A stretch of 18,022 nucleotides of DNA from Alphaproteobacteria bacterium MarineAlpha3_Bin4 (GCA_002938045.1 PTLJ01000006.1:1-18022); one strand, 5' to 3'; shown: positions 8,197-16,073, numbered from the stretch's first letter. The notes: generated by a model not told the origin, from the sequence alone. Numbers and translations are program-made.

Positions 8197-8571
8197 ATGA
8201 TCAAGAAACTCATCTCTGATGCGCTGCTTTCTGTGGTCCTAGACAAGAAGGCGCGCAATAAGCTGAAGCGCAATAAAGGCGCTGCGGAAGACGAGACCCC
8301 GAACGCCGGGCCACGAACATTCGCCAAGACCCGTGACAAGCGCCAAAACGAAGTTTGGAAGGCCCTAGACTTCGCCCAACGCAAGGTCGCCACACGAGGC
8401 GAGGCGACACCCGAGCGGCGTGCTTTGATCCAACAGGCAATCTCCATTCTGCGTTCCAAGACCGCCCTTCTTGACGACCTCAGTCAGGAACAACGCGATA
8501 AACTCTATGTTATTGCCATGAAAACGTTTCGACTCGACCCAACGGCCAAGGACGACGGGCGGCTCGACTGA
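8197..8571 (+). CDS. Hypothetical protein, small, charged, unidentified
   Basis: A 124-residue protein I do not recognise. It starts MIKKLISDALLSVVLD, which could form one amphipathic helix, followed by a very basic stretch (KKARNKLKRNKG, about 17-28) and an acidic, probably flexible linker. The second half is predicted by eye to be alpha-helical, with ERRALIQQAISILRSKTALL and DDLSQEQRDKLYVIAMKTF, ending in a hydrophilic tail. There is no signal peptide, no membrane segment and no cysteine. Coding is supported by GC-rich third positions and by its good fit in the gap between pyk and the cyclophilin on the same strand as the latter. The basic N-terminus suggests binding to nucleic acid, ribosome or membrane surface, but this is a guess. 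It may share a transcript with the cyclophilin 94 bases downstream. Confidence 0.75.
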   Translation: MIKKLISDALLSVVLDKKARNKLKRNKGAAEDETPNAGPRTFAKTRDKRQNEVWKALDFAQRKVATRGEATPERRALIQQAISILRSKTALLDDLSQEQRDKLYVIAMKTFRLDPTAKDDGRLD

Positions 8572-8653
8572 CACCCAAACAGCGCCGGATTCCCCCTACC
8601 CACCCGTCTGCGAGGCGTGGTATGGTCCGGGCCCTTTGAGCCTTATCAACATC

Positions 8654-8660
8654 AAGAGGA
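8654..8660 (+). promoter_or_regulatory. Ribosome binding site fixing the cyclophilin start
   Basis: AAGAGGA lies five bases before GTG 8666-8668. A TTG at 8636 leaves the frame open but has no such site. This decides in favour of the GTG, which also puts the signal peptide at the extreme N-terminus. Confidence 0.7.
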
Positions 8661-8665
8661 ACACC

Positions 8666-9226
8666 GTGAACCTTGCCGGCACCCGCGCAGCCCTGTTTGC
8701 CACCGCACTCTTCATCGGAATATTGACGATGACCGGAAAGGCCAACGCGCTCGATCCAGATAATACGCTCTACATGGATCTCAAGGACGGCCGCGTGGTG
8801 ATCGAAATGCGTCCCAACCTGGCGCCCAGGCATGTGGCTCGGATCAAGGAGCTGGTACGTCAAGGCTTCTATGACGGGCTTACCTTCCACCGCGTAATCG
8901 CCGGCTTCATGGCCCAGGGCGGTGACCCCAAGGGCGACGGCACCGGCGGCTCAGGGCAGAACATCCCAGCTGAATTTTCGGCGGAGCCGCATGTCCGCGG
9001 CACTACCTCGATGGCCCGCAGCGGGCATCCGGATAGCGCCGATTCGCAGTTCTTCATCACGTTCTCCAAAACACCCCATCTCGACGGAAAATACACGGTC
9101 TGGGGAAGGGTCACCGAGGGCATGAAGTACGTCTCGATGATCAAGCGAGGCGACAACGCCAGGAACGGCGTCGTAGACAAGCCGAGCAAGATCTTGAAAA
9201 TCCAGGTGGCGGCCGACGCCAATTAG
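8666..9226 (+). CDS. Peptidyl-prolyl cis-trans isomerase, cyclophilin type, probably exported
   Basis: A 186-residue cyclophilin that would catalyse cis-trans isomerisation of proline peptide bonds, helping proteins fold outside the cytoplasm. The N-terminus has a hydrophobic segment (about residues 8-23) and a plausible signal peptidase I site A26-N27-A28 before L29, so the mature enzyme should be periplasmic. The catalytic core is present: FHRVIAGFMAQGGD with catalytic R76, F81, M82 and Q84; the glycine-rich GDGTGGSGQNIPAEF; SMARSG; the substrate-pocket DSQFFITF; and LDGKYTVWGRV. Position H138 stands where cyclosporin-sensitive eukaryotic cyclophilins have tryptophan, as is common in bacteria. 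The GTG start is chosen because of its SD. The gene end lies only 17 bases from the end of the convergent mscS-type gene. It resembles PpiA/PpiB types, but I cannot assign which. Confidence 0.92.
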   Translation: MNLAGTRAALFATALFIGILTMTGKANALDPDNTLYMDLKDGRVVIEMRPNLAPRHVARIKELVRQGFYDGLTFHRVIAGFMAQGGDPKGDGTGGSGQNIPAEFSAEPHVRGTTSMARSGHPDSADSQFFITFSKTPHLDGKYTVWGRVTEGMKYVSMIKRGDNARNGVVDKPSKILKIQVAADAN

Positions 9227-9243
9227 GGGTGGCCCGCACACCT

Positions 9244-10575
9244 CTACCCCGCCGCTCCCGGACCCGCTGCCAACGCATCGACGGTGAATGGCACCGCGCT
9301 CTTGATGTGCAGGTCACGCTGCGGGAACGGGAAGTTGATGTCGTTTTTGGCAAAGAGGTCCCAGATTCTCAGCAACACGTCGCTGGTGATGTTGGCGATG
9401 CCGTGCTGCGGGTCCTTGATCCAGACCCGGAGTTCGAGATCAACCGAGTTGTCGCCAAAACCCATCAGCCGGCACACCGGCTTGGGATCGTCAAGTGCGC
9501 GCTCGACTTCGCCCGCTGCCTCAATCGTTAGTTCCATCGCCTTGTGGATGTCAGCGCCGTAATCGATGCCAATCGGCATCCGCAAGCGCACCAGCTGGTG
9601 GGTATGTGACCAGTTCTCAACCCGTCGCGAAATCAGTTCCTCGTTGGGGATCAGGTGCTCGGTGCCGTCGCGCGTGATGACCGAGACATAGCGCGCGCGA
9701 AGCGCGTTGATCCAGCCGAAACTATTGCCGACGGCAATCACGTCGCCAGGTTTCACCGAGCGGTCCATCAGTAGAATCATGCCGCTGATAAGGTTCGAGA
9801 AAACTTTCTGTAGCCCGAAGCCTATGCCGAGGCCGATAGCCCCGGAGAAGACGGCAAAAGCGGTTAGGTCGATGCCGACGGAATCGAGGCCGACCAACAC
9901 CGCGATGGTAACCAGCACAATGCGGAACACCTTGCCAAACAGGACGCCGGCTGCCGGAGACACGCCTGGCATTAAGCTTAAGCGCCGCTCCATCAACCCG
10001 GACATGGTGCCGGCCAGCCACAACAGCACGGCCAGCGTAATGCCGGCCTTGATGACGCCAAGGATAGAGATACGGACCTCTCCCAGGTGCAGGGCCATGC
10101 TGTCGAGAACACTGGTTGCCGGGTCGAGTAACCCGGTGATGCTGAGCGCGGCGATCGTCCAAGCGGCAACAGCGACAGCCCGCGACCACTGCGAACTTCT
10201 GATCAGGGCGGTGCCGAGGCGGATGATGACCCAGGCTGTGAGCAGACTGACGACAATGGTTATCAAGTGGTGGGACCAACCCGCGTTCTCGGCCGCGAAC
10301 ACGGAGAACCACTGCAGCCCCAGCCAAATTACCGGTAGGCTTAAGGGCGCCAGCGCGCGGGTCACGAGGCGGCAGTATTGTTCGTACCAGGGGAACTTCC
10401 AATCGCGCTCGAGCCAGGCACGGAAACGCCCCCCCGTGATCCAGGCAATGACGAAGGCTGACGCAACGACGACGAACTGCAACAACGTGCTGAAGCCGAG
10501 GATGTTGGCTTGCACCCAGGAGATGATCTGCGTCAGCCGTGACTCTATGAAGGCGGGATCAAGATATTTTTCCAC
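9244..10575 (-). CDS. MscS-family mechanosensitive ion channel
   Basis: A small-conductance mechanosensitive channel protein of the inner membrane, opening under membrane tension to relieve osmotic pressure. From GTG 10573-10575 it has 443 residues. That start has AGGGG five bases upstream; a TTG six codons earlier lacks a usable SD. About six hydrophobic helices precede the pore-lining helix (about residues 237-269), which carries the MscS pattern FSGAIGLGIGFGLQKVFSN followed by LISGMILLMDRSVKPGD. The cytoplasmic beta domain follows (GWINALRARYVSVITRDGTEHLIPNE..., with the IPNE motif) and an alpha/beta domain ending with FPFPQRDLHIK. It is longer than E. coli MscS (286 residues) because of the extra N-terminal helices, like YbdG/YnaI-type members. 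It is downstream of the MFS gene by 154 bases on the same strand. Confidence 0.93.
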   Translation of the reverse strand: MEKYLDPAFIESRLTQIISWVQANILGFSTLLQFVVVASAFVIAWITGGRFRAWLERDWKFPWYEQYCRLVTRALAPLSLPVIWLGLQWFSVFAAENAGWSHHLITIVVSLLTAWVIIRLGTALIRSSQWSRAVAVAAWTIAALSITGLLDPATSVLDSMALHLGEVRISILGVIKAGITLAVLLWLAGTMSGLMERRLSLMPGVSPAAGVLFGKVFRIVLVTIAVLVGLDSVGIDLTAFAVFSGAIGLGIGFGLQKVFSNLISGMILLMDRSVKPGDVIAVGNSFGWINALRARYVSVITRDGTEHLIPNEELISRRVENWSHTHQLVRLRMPIGIDYGADIHKAMELTIEAAGEVERALDDPKPVCRLMGFGDNSVDLELRVWIKDPQHGIANITSDVLLRIWDLFAKNDINFPFPQRDLHIKSAVPFTVDALAAGPGAAG

Positions 10576-10729
10576 TGGCACCCCTGTCGGCAACTACTTG
10601 GCCGGCGATTCAGGATACGGCATGCGGCACGAGCGCGGCCAGTGACGCCCGCAAGCATTTGTAACCCCTCGATTTAGCGGATCACCGCACGGCCCGCAGG
10701 GGCGCGGAATGAGCCGACTCGGCGGCTAC

Positions 10730-11953
10730 CTATTCGGCCGGAGACGGCCGCGCACCAAACTGGCGGAGCAAGGACACTTTGTCCGGCGTCGGATCGTGTG
10801 GAACCAAAAGAGCGAGGACCAACGACACCCCAGCCATGGCAGCACCAGCAAGAAAAACGTAGACAGAAGACACTACCCACAAAAACCCGAACGCGGCCGG
10901 AATGACGATGGCGACAACATGGCTGATGGTCAAACTAACGCCGGACGAGCTGGCAATATCGGCTGGGTCGGCAATTTTCTGAAAGTAGGTTTTGATAGCA
11001 ATCGCCATGGCAAAGAACAAATGATCGAGGATGTAGAGGCAAACCCCGCCCCAAGCCACGTCGACGAAAGCATAGCCAGTGAAGACGGCGACCAGACCGG
11101 TGTATTCGGTGATCAACGCACGGCGCTCACCAAAGCGCTTGATTAAAAAGCCAATCTTCGGCGCCAGGTAAATTGTCGCCGCCATGTTGACGAGAAACAT
11201 AAGCGTCACCTGGGCGGCGCTAAAGCCAAACTTTTCTACCATCAGAAAACCAGCAAAGACGACAAAGATCTGCCGCCGAGCGCCGGACATAAAGACGAGC
11301 GCATACCATAGCCAATAGCGCCGCCGCAATACGATCGACTTGTTCTGTTCGATACGCGCCTGAAAGCGCGGAAAGGCCATCCAGCAGAAAACGCCTATGG
11401 CGGCCGACAGCCCGCCACCGGCGAGGTAGACCCACTTCATTCCCAGGCCTCCGAAATCGAGCCCCAGATAGATCAACCCGAATGAGATCATGGCCGCAAA
11501 GGATCCGGCGCTAACCAGACGGCCTAGGAGGACCGGTGTTTCGGCCTTCGGCGTCCATTGCAGCACTAGGGACTGGTGCAGGGCCTCAAAGTAATGAAAT
11601 CCGGTCGACATCATCACCGTCGTCAGGTAGAGGCCAATGACGCTTGGAAACAACCCGGTGATCGCCGTTCCGATGCCAAGCAATAGCAGAGAAAGTAGCG
11701 CCAGCGGCTGTTCGCGAATTAGAATCAACATAAACACGACTGCAAAGCTCAGGAACCCAGGAATCTCGCGAAGGCTTTGCAGAATACCAATGCGGATGCC
11801 GTCAAACCCGGCCTCCTCGATGGCGAAGTTGTTCAGTAGCGCCTGCCAGGTAGAGAACGCCAACGGCATCGCGATCGCGACCAGGATCAGGAAAATCTCG
11901 GGCCGCCGCCAGCCGGCGATTACTGCACCATCGGTTCTCTCAACGGAGGTCAA
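10730..11953 (-). CDS. Major facilitator superfamily transporter, substrate unknown
   Basis: A 407-residue inner-membrane protein with about twelve membrane helices and the cytoplasmic central loop (PRFQARIEQNKSIVLRRRYW) of the major facilitator superfamily. I do not see a motif that gives the substrate. The second half has an MFS A-like loop (APKIGFLIKRFGERRALI) after helix 8. The start is TTG at 11951-11953, only three bases after the alaS stop codon; no ATG or GTG occurs before the first membrane helix, and a weak GTAGG sits at the end of alaS. This suggests translation coupled to alaS. The function could be metabolite or drug efflux; nothing in the neighbourhood decides it. Confidence 0.87.
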   Translation of the reverse strand: MTSVERTDGAVIAGWRRPEIFLILVAIAMPLAFSTWQALLNNFAIEEAGFDGIRIGILQSLREIPGFLSFAVVFMLILIREQPLALLSLLLLGIGTAITGLFPSVIGLYLTTVMMSTGFHYFEALHQSLVLQWTPKAETPVLLGRLVSAGSFAAMISFGLIYLGLDFGGLGMKWVYLAGGGLSAAIGVFCWMAFPRFQARIEQNKSIVLRRRYWLWYALVFMSGARRQIFVVFAGFLMVEKFGFSAAQVTLMFLVNMAATIYLAPKIGFLIKRFGERRALITEYTGLVAVFTGYAFVDVAWGGVCLYILDHLFFAMAIAIKTYFQKIADPADIASSSGVSLTISHVVAIVIPAAFGFLWVVSSVYVFLAGAAMAGVSLVLALLVPHDPTPDKVSLLRQFGARPSPAE

Positions 11954-11956
11954 CGA

Positions 11957-14602
11957 TTAGCCTACTTCTTCGAGGGCCACTTCTATGGCTTTCAGCGCCG
12001 CCGCGCCACGGGACCCTTCGGGGCCACCGGCCTGAGCCATATCGGGCCGGCCACCGCCCCCTTTCCCACCAACTGCCTTGGAACCGACGCGGACCAGGTC
12101 AACGGCGCTGATGCGTCCGATCAGGTCGTCGGTGACGCCGACCACCAACGACGCTTTTCCTTCTGAGTTGGAAACCACGGCTACGACGCCGGTGCCGATC
12201 TGCTTCTTGAGATCGTCGGCCAAGTTTTTGAGCTCCTTCGCGGGAACGCCTTCGAGCAGCTTGGGCGTGAACTTGATACCCGCGACCTCGCGAACCTCCA
12301 ACACGGCTTCTCCGCCACCGGTGGCCAATTGACGGCGCGCATCAGTCAGCGCCTGCTCGAGCCGCCGCTTGTCGCCAATTAGCTCCCGGACCCGTCCCGG
12401 GATGTCGGCCAGCGCTGTCTTCAACGACCTGGCGACCTCGTTGAGCACAGCGTCCTGAGCCCGCATGTATTCCTCAGCCGCACGGCCAGTGACCACCTCT
12501 ATCCGGCGCACGCCCGCAGCAACAGCGCTTTCGAAGACAATCTTGAATAACCCGATGTCCCCTGTGCGCCGAACATGTGTGCCGCCGCAAAGTTCTGTCG
12601 AATAAATCGCGTTATCCTCCATCCCCATTGAGACGACTCGCACCTCGCTACCGTATTTCTCGCCGAACAGGGCCATGGCGCCAGCCTCGACGGCGGCGTC
12701 CGGCTCCATCAGCTGGGTTATGACCTCGGTGTTGTGGCGAATCTGCTCGTTGGTGTCGGCTTCGACCACTGTCAGCTCGTCGTTCGTAATCGCCTTCGGG
12801 TGCGCAATGTCGAAGCGCATGCGCTCAGGCGTCACCAGCGAGCCCTTCTGGGTCACGTGATCGCCCAACCGCCGGCGCAGGGCCTCATGGACTAGGTGTG
12901 TCGCCGAGTGGTTCGCGCGGATCGCAGCCCGACGACCGCCGTCAACGTGGAGAACCACGTCGTCTCCGACACACATGACGCCCTCCTGGACCCGGACTCG
13001 GTGCACGAGCAGGTCGTCGACGTGATTCTTGGTGTCGATGACTATGGCGAGCATGCCGTTGGCCGTTACAATCTCGCCGGTGTCTCCGACCTGGCCGCCG
13101 GCCTCGCCGTAGAAAGGTGTTTGGTTGACTACGACGGCAGCATACGCGCCGGATTTGACCTCTTCGACACGCTCGCCATCGACGATGAGGGCGGTGACCT
13201 GGCCTTCCGCGTGTTCGGTCTTGTAGCCTAGAAAATCGGTCGCGCCTAGCTCTTGGCGGAGGTCGAACCAGATCGCCTCCGTCGCCGCATCGCCTGACCC
13301 GATCCAAGCCTTGCGGGCTTCCTGGCGCTGTCGCTCCATGGCCGCGTCAAAGGCATCGATATCTACGTTGATGCCGCGGCCCCTGAGCGCGTCCTGGGTC
13401 AAATCGAGGGGAAAGCCGTAAGTATCGTAGAGCTTGAACGCGGTCTCGCCGTCGAGTTGTCCGTCGTCATCTACGCCTCCGGTCGCCTCGTCAAGCAGCT
13501 TGAGGCCACGGTCGAGTGTCTTCTTAAAGCGAGTCTCCTCCAGTTTGAGTGTCTCTGTGACCAGAGCCTCGGCGCGGGCTAGCTCGGGGAATGCTTGACC
13601 CATCTGATCAACAAGTGTCGGCACCAGCTTCCAAATAAGTGGTTCCTCGCAACCCATCAGATGCACGTGGCGCATGGCTCGGCGCATGATCCGCCTGAGC
13701 ACGTAGCCACGTCCCTCGTTCGAGGGCAGCACTCCATCTGTTATCAGAAAGCTGGTGGCGCGCAGATGGTCGGCGATGACTCGGTGCGAGACGTTGTGCT
13801 CACCCTCGGTGGCAACGCTTGACGCTTCCGCAGAAGCGGCGATCAGCGCATTAAACAGATCCGTCTGGTAATTGTCGTGGGTGCCCTGCATAACTGCCGC
13901 GATGCGCTCCAGGCCCATACCGGTATCGATTGAGGGCTTCGGCAGATTGATGCGTTCCCCCGGCGTCACCTGCTCGAACTGCATGAAAACTAAATTCCAA
14001 ATTTCGATGAACCGGTCGCCTTCAGCGTCCTTGGTGCCGGGCGGGCCGCCGGGGATGTGCGGGCCGTGGTCGTAGAAGATCTCGGAACAGGGGCCGCACG
14101 GCCCCGTATCACCCATCGCCCAGAAATTGTCGGACGTCGGGATTGAAATGATCTTCTGGTCAGACAAGCCGGAAATCTCAGCCCACAGTCGGGCAGCGTC
14201 CTCGTCCGACGAATGCACGGTGACTAGGAGCTTCTCCTTCGGCAACCCGTATTCACGGGTGACCAGCTTCCAAGCCAACTCGATGGCGAACTCCTTGAAG
14301 TAATCGCCAAACGAGAAGTTGCCAAGCATCTCGAAGAAGGTGTGATGGCGGGCCGTGTAGCCGACGTTTTCCAAGTCGTTGTGCTTGCCACCGGCGCGTA
14401 CGCATTTCTGCGACGTGACGGCGCGGTTGTAGCCCCGCGTCTCGTTGCCGGTGAAGACGTTCTTGAACTGCACCATGCCGGCGTTCGTAAACATCAACGT
14501 CGGATCGTTTAATGGCACCAACGGCGACGAGGCTACGATCTCGTGGCCGTTGTCGGCGAAATAGTCAAGGAACACCTTGCGGATTTCGTTGACCGTCTGC
14601 AT
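11957..14602 (-). CDS. alaS: Alanyl-tRNA synthetase
   Basis: Alanyl-tRNA synthetase, the class II enzyme that charges tRNA-Ala in the cytoplasm. At 881 residues it is full length (the E. coli enzyme has 876). The aminoacylation domain starts with EIRKVFLDYFADNGHEIVAS and LMFTNAGMVQFK, with motif 2 around ARHHTFFEMLGNFSFGDYFK (residues 84-103). The editing domain has its zinc ligands H565, H569 (HSATH), C672 and H676 (CGGTH), which clear serine or glycine mischarged on tRNA-Ala. The C-terminal C-Ala domain ends with the glycine-rich KGGGGRPDMAQAGG. The ATG start at 14600-14602 agrees with homologues but has only a weak SD. It lies 212 bases downstream of recA on the same strand, a neighbour order common in bacteria, and three bases upstream of the MFS gene. 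Confidence 0.98.
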   Translation of the reverse strand: MQTVNEIRKVFLDYFADNGHEIVASSPLVPLNDPTLMFTNAGMVQFKNVFTGNETRGYNRAVTSQKCVRAGGKHNDLENVGYTARHHTFFEMLGNFSFGDYFKEFAIELAWKLVTREYGLPKEKLLVTVHSSDEDAARLWAEISGLSDQKIISIPTSDNFWAMGDTGPCGPCSEIFYDHGPHIPGGPPGTKDAEGDRFIEIWNLVFMQFEQVTPGERINLPKPSIDTGMGLERIAAVMQGTHDNYQTDLFNALIAASAEASSVATEGEHNVSHRVIADHLRATSFLITDGVLPSNEGRGYVLRRIMRRAMRHVHLMGCEEPLIWKLVPTLVDQMGQAFPELARAEALVTETLKLEETRFKKTLDRGLKLLDEATGGVDDDGQLDGETAFKLYDTYGFPLDLTQDALRGRGINVDIDAFDAAMERQRQEARKAWIGSGDAATEAIWFDLRQELGATDFLGYKTEHAEGQVTALIVDGERVEEVKSGAYAAVVVNQTPFYGEAGGQVGDTGEIVTANGMLAIVIDTKNHVDDLLVHRVRVQEGVMCVGDDVVLHVDGGRRAAIRANHSATHLVHEALRRRLGDHVTQKGSLVTPERMRFDIAHPKAITNDELTVVEADTNEQIRHNTEVITQLMEPDAAVEAGAMALFGEKYGSEVRVVSMGMEDNAIYSTELCGGTHVRRTGDIGLFKIVFESAVAAGVRRIEVVTGRAAEEYMRAQDAVLNEVARSLKTALADIPGRVRELIGDKRRLEQALTDARRQLATGGGEAVLEVREVAGIKFTPKLLEGVPAKELKNLADDLKKQIGTGVVAVVSNSEGKASLVVGVTDDLIGRISAVDLVRVGSKAVGGKGGGGRPDMAQAGGPEGSRGAAALKAIEVALEEVG

Positions 14603-14626
14603 GGCGCTAATCTAGGGCCCAAAGCA

Positions 14627-14646
14627 CCGAAACGAAAGGATTTCGG
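14627..14646 (-). repeat. Short inverted repeat upstream of alaS
   Basis: CCGAAA (14627-14632) and TTTCGG (14641-14646) pair perfectly across an 8-base loop, about 25 bases before the alaS start. It is too far from recA to be an obvious terminator and could instead be part of the alaS leader. No specific role is supported. Confidence 0.25.
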
Positions 14647-14752
14647 CCGCGCGAAGCCAAAACCGCCCCACGTGGGTCCGAACATATCCCCTAGCACATA
14701 TCGAGCAGTGGGCACCCGAAGGGGAAACCCCATCCCCGGGGGAGGAGGCCGT

Positions 14753-14802
14753 GTTTCCGGGTATCCCGACCTGGGGAGGACCGGGAGGGAGATCCCGGAA
14801 AC
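14753..14802 (-). terminator. Nested inverted repeats after recA, possible terminator or processing site
   Basis: Just after the recA stop, GTTTCCGGG (14753-14761) and CCCGGAAAC (14794-14802) are perfect 9-base inverted arms around a 32-base spacer. An inner alternative stem CCGGGA / TCCCGG (14781-14786 with 14793-14798, 6-base loop) uses part of the same right arm, and CGGG/CCCG (14758-14761 with 14765-14768) uses part of the left arm. The palindrome CCTTAAGG (14802-14809) adjoins. On the transcribed strand no U-run follows, so a canonical rho-independent terminator is unlikely. The competing stems could stabilise the recA mRNA 3' end or mark an attenuator before alaS. Confidence 0.35.
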
Positions 14803-14814
14803 CTTAAGGCTAGA

Positions 14815-15924
14815 TCACTCGCCCACGGCGGCTTTGCCCGCGCTATCCTCGGCGTCGTCGTCCGCCTCCGATAGACCGCCCGAACCGGCCATCATCTCTC
14901 CCGAGATGAGCCCAGCGTTCTGGCGGATCAAAGTCTCGATAGCGTTGGCCGCGTCAGGGTGCTCCTTGAGATAAATCTTGGCGTTTTCTCGGCCCTGGCC
15001 GATGCGTTCTGAATTATAGGAGAACCACGAGCCCGATTTTTCGACAATGCCGGCCTTGATGCCGAGGTCCAAGAGTTCGCCGGTCTTGGAGAAGCCCTCA
15101 CCGTACATGATGTCGACCTCGATTATCTTGAACGGCGGCGCCAGCTTGTTTTTGACTACTTTAACGCGAGTCTGGTTGCCGACCACCTCGTCACGGTCCT
15201 TCAAAGCGCCGATGCGACGGATCTCCATGCGCACCGAGGAGTAGAACTTGAGCGCGTTGCCGCCGGTCGTGGTCTCGGGGTTGCCGAACATGACGCCGAT
15301 CTTCATGCGGATCTGGTTGATAAAGATGATCAGCGTGTTGGACTTGGCTACCGACGAAGTCAACTTGCGAAGCGCCTGGCTCATCAACCGCGCCTGCAAT
15401 CCAACGTGGTGGTCGCCCATCTCGCCCTCGAGTTCAGCCCGCGGCACCAAGGCCGCGACCGAGTCGATGACCAACACGTCGACAGCGCCGGAACGGACCA
15501 GGGTGTCGGCAATCTCAAGCGCCTGCTCACCGGCGTCGGGCTGCGAGATCAGCAATTCATCGACGTTGACGCCAAGCTTCTTGGCGTAGTTGGGATCGAG
15601 CGCGTGTTCGGCGTCAATGAAGGCGCAAGTGCCGCCGGTCTTCTGTGCCTCGGCGACGACGTGGAGCGCCAGCGTTGTCTTGCCCGAGGCCTCGGGGCCG
15701 TAGACCTCGACGACGCGGCCGCGCGGCAAGCCACCGATGCCGAGCGCGATGTCAAGGCTGATGGAGCCAGTCGAAACGACCTCGGCGTCGACCACCTCGC
15801 GTTGGCCGAGCTTCATGATCGATCCTTTGCCGAACGCGCGTTCGATCTGGCTGACGGCGCCATCGAGGGCTTTATTCTTGTCCACGGTGTCCTTCTCCAC
15901 AACACGTAAAGGGACGTTCGACAT
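14815..15924 (-). CDS. recA: Recombinase A
   Basis: RecA, the ATP-dependent strand-exchange protein of homologous recombination and the co-protease that triggers LexA self-cleavage in the SOS response. The 369-residue length is typical. It shows the N-terminal oligomerisation helix region (DGAVSQIERAFGKGSIM), the Walker A motif GPEASGKTT at 76-84, DAEHALDPNYAKKLG, the Walker B strand VDVLVIDSVAAL, and the DNA-binding loops including FINQIRMKIGVMFGNPETTTGGNALKFYSS. The C-terminus is acidic (EADDDAEDSAG), as usual. The ATG at 15922-15924 has the SD AGAGAGGA (complement of 15931-15938) six bases away. The AT-rich region between it and cckA holds candidate LexA sites, so SOS regulation from its own promoter is likely. 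Confidence 0.99.
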   Translation of the reverse strand: MSNVPLRVVEKDTVDKNKALDGAVSQIERAFGKGSIMKLGQREVVDAEVVSTGSISLDIALGIGGLPRGRVVEVYGPEASGKTTLALHVVAEAQKTGGTCAFIDAEHALDPNYAKKLGVNVDELLISQPDAGEQALEIADTLVRSGAVDVLVIDSVAALVPRAELEGEMGDHHVGLQARLMSQALRKLTSSVAKSNTLIIFINQIRMKIGVMFGNPETTTGGNALKFYSSVRMEIRRIGALKDRDEVVGNQTRVKVVKNKLAPPFKIIEVDIMYGEGFSKTGELLDLGIKAGIVEKSGSWFSYNSERIGQGRENAKIYLKEHPDAANAIETLIRQNAGLISGEMMAGSGGLSEADDDAEDSAGKAAVGE

Positions 15925-15988
15925 TGGGGATCCTCTCTTATTTCACAAGCGTTGTTCGGATGCAAATCGACGACCGACTAGACTAAGG

Positions 15989-16003
15989 GTACATGTTTTG
16001 TTC
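15989..16003. promoter_or_regulatory. Candidate LexA (SOS) box 1 upstream of recA
   Basis: GTAC-ATGTTTT-GTTC matches the known alphaproteobacterial LexA consensus GTTC-N7-GTTC at seven of eight defined bases. It sits 65 bases before the recA start codon, where a repressor could block transcription. No lexA gene is visible in the window. Confidence 0.5.
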
Positions 16004-16029
16004 TCGTTTGCAAGGATTTTATATAATCA

Positions 16030-16052
16030 ATTGTTTTCTAACAGTAAACAAT
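16030..16052. repeat. Inverted repeat ATTGTTT-N9-AAACAAT in the recA promoter
   Basis: The perfect 7-base arms ATTGTTT (16030-16036) and AAACAAT (16046-16052) with a 9-base centre form a 23-base dyad between the two candidate LexA boxes. It looks like an operator for a dimeric regulator, but AT-rich arms arise by chance more easily than GC-rich ones. Confidence 0.35.
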
Positions 16053-16058
16053 ACATCT

Positions 16059-16073
16059 ATTCATATTTTGTTC
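16059..16073. promoter_or_regulatory. Candidate LexA (SOS) box 2 upstream of recA
   Basis: ATTC-ATATTTT-GTTC again has seven of eight defined bases of GTTC-N7-GTTC. Its centre AT(A/G)TTTT and following GTTCT match box 1, and the two begin exactly 70 bases apart. Confidence 0.42.

Larger units (their letters stand above)
16021..16073 (-). promoter_or_regulatory. AT-rich recA promoter region
   Basis: The block around 16011-16085 is strikingly AT-rich against GC-rich neighbours. On the recA strand a TATAAA-like -10 appears near the complement of 16019-16024, with TTTACT further upstream (17 bases from TATATA) as a weak -35. The SOS-like boxes flank it. The exact start site cannot be fixed by eye. 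Confidence 0.4.

Noticed and set aside
9707..10645. Open frame of 312 codons on the plus strand
   Set aside because: It lies antisense to the MscS-type channel, whose motifs are unambiguous. Its translation is low-complexity, rich in Thr, Ser, Arg and Pro, with no recognisable domain: a shadow of GC-rich codon use.
14680..14810. Small RNA gene in the G/C-run region between recA and alaS
   Set aside because: There are several possible stems, but no promoter, U-run or known family resemblance was seen.
16000..16014. Third LexA-like site starting at GTTC 16000
   Set aside because: GTTC-TCGTTTG-CAAG has only one intact half and no resemblance in the second half.
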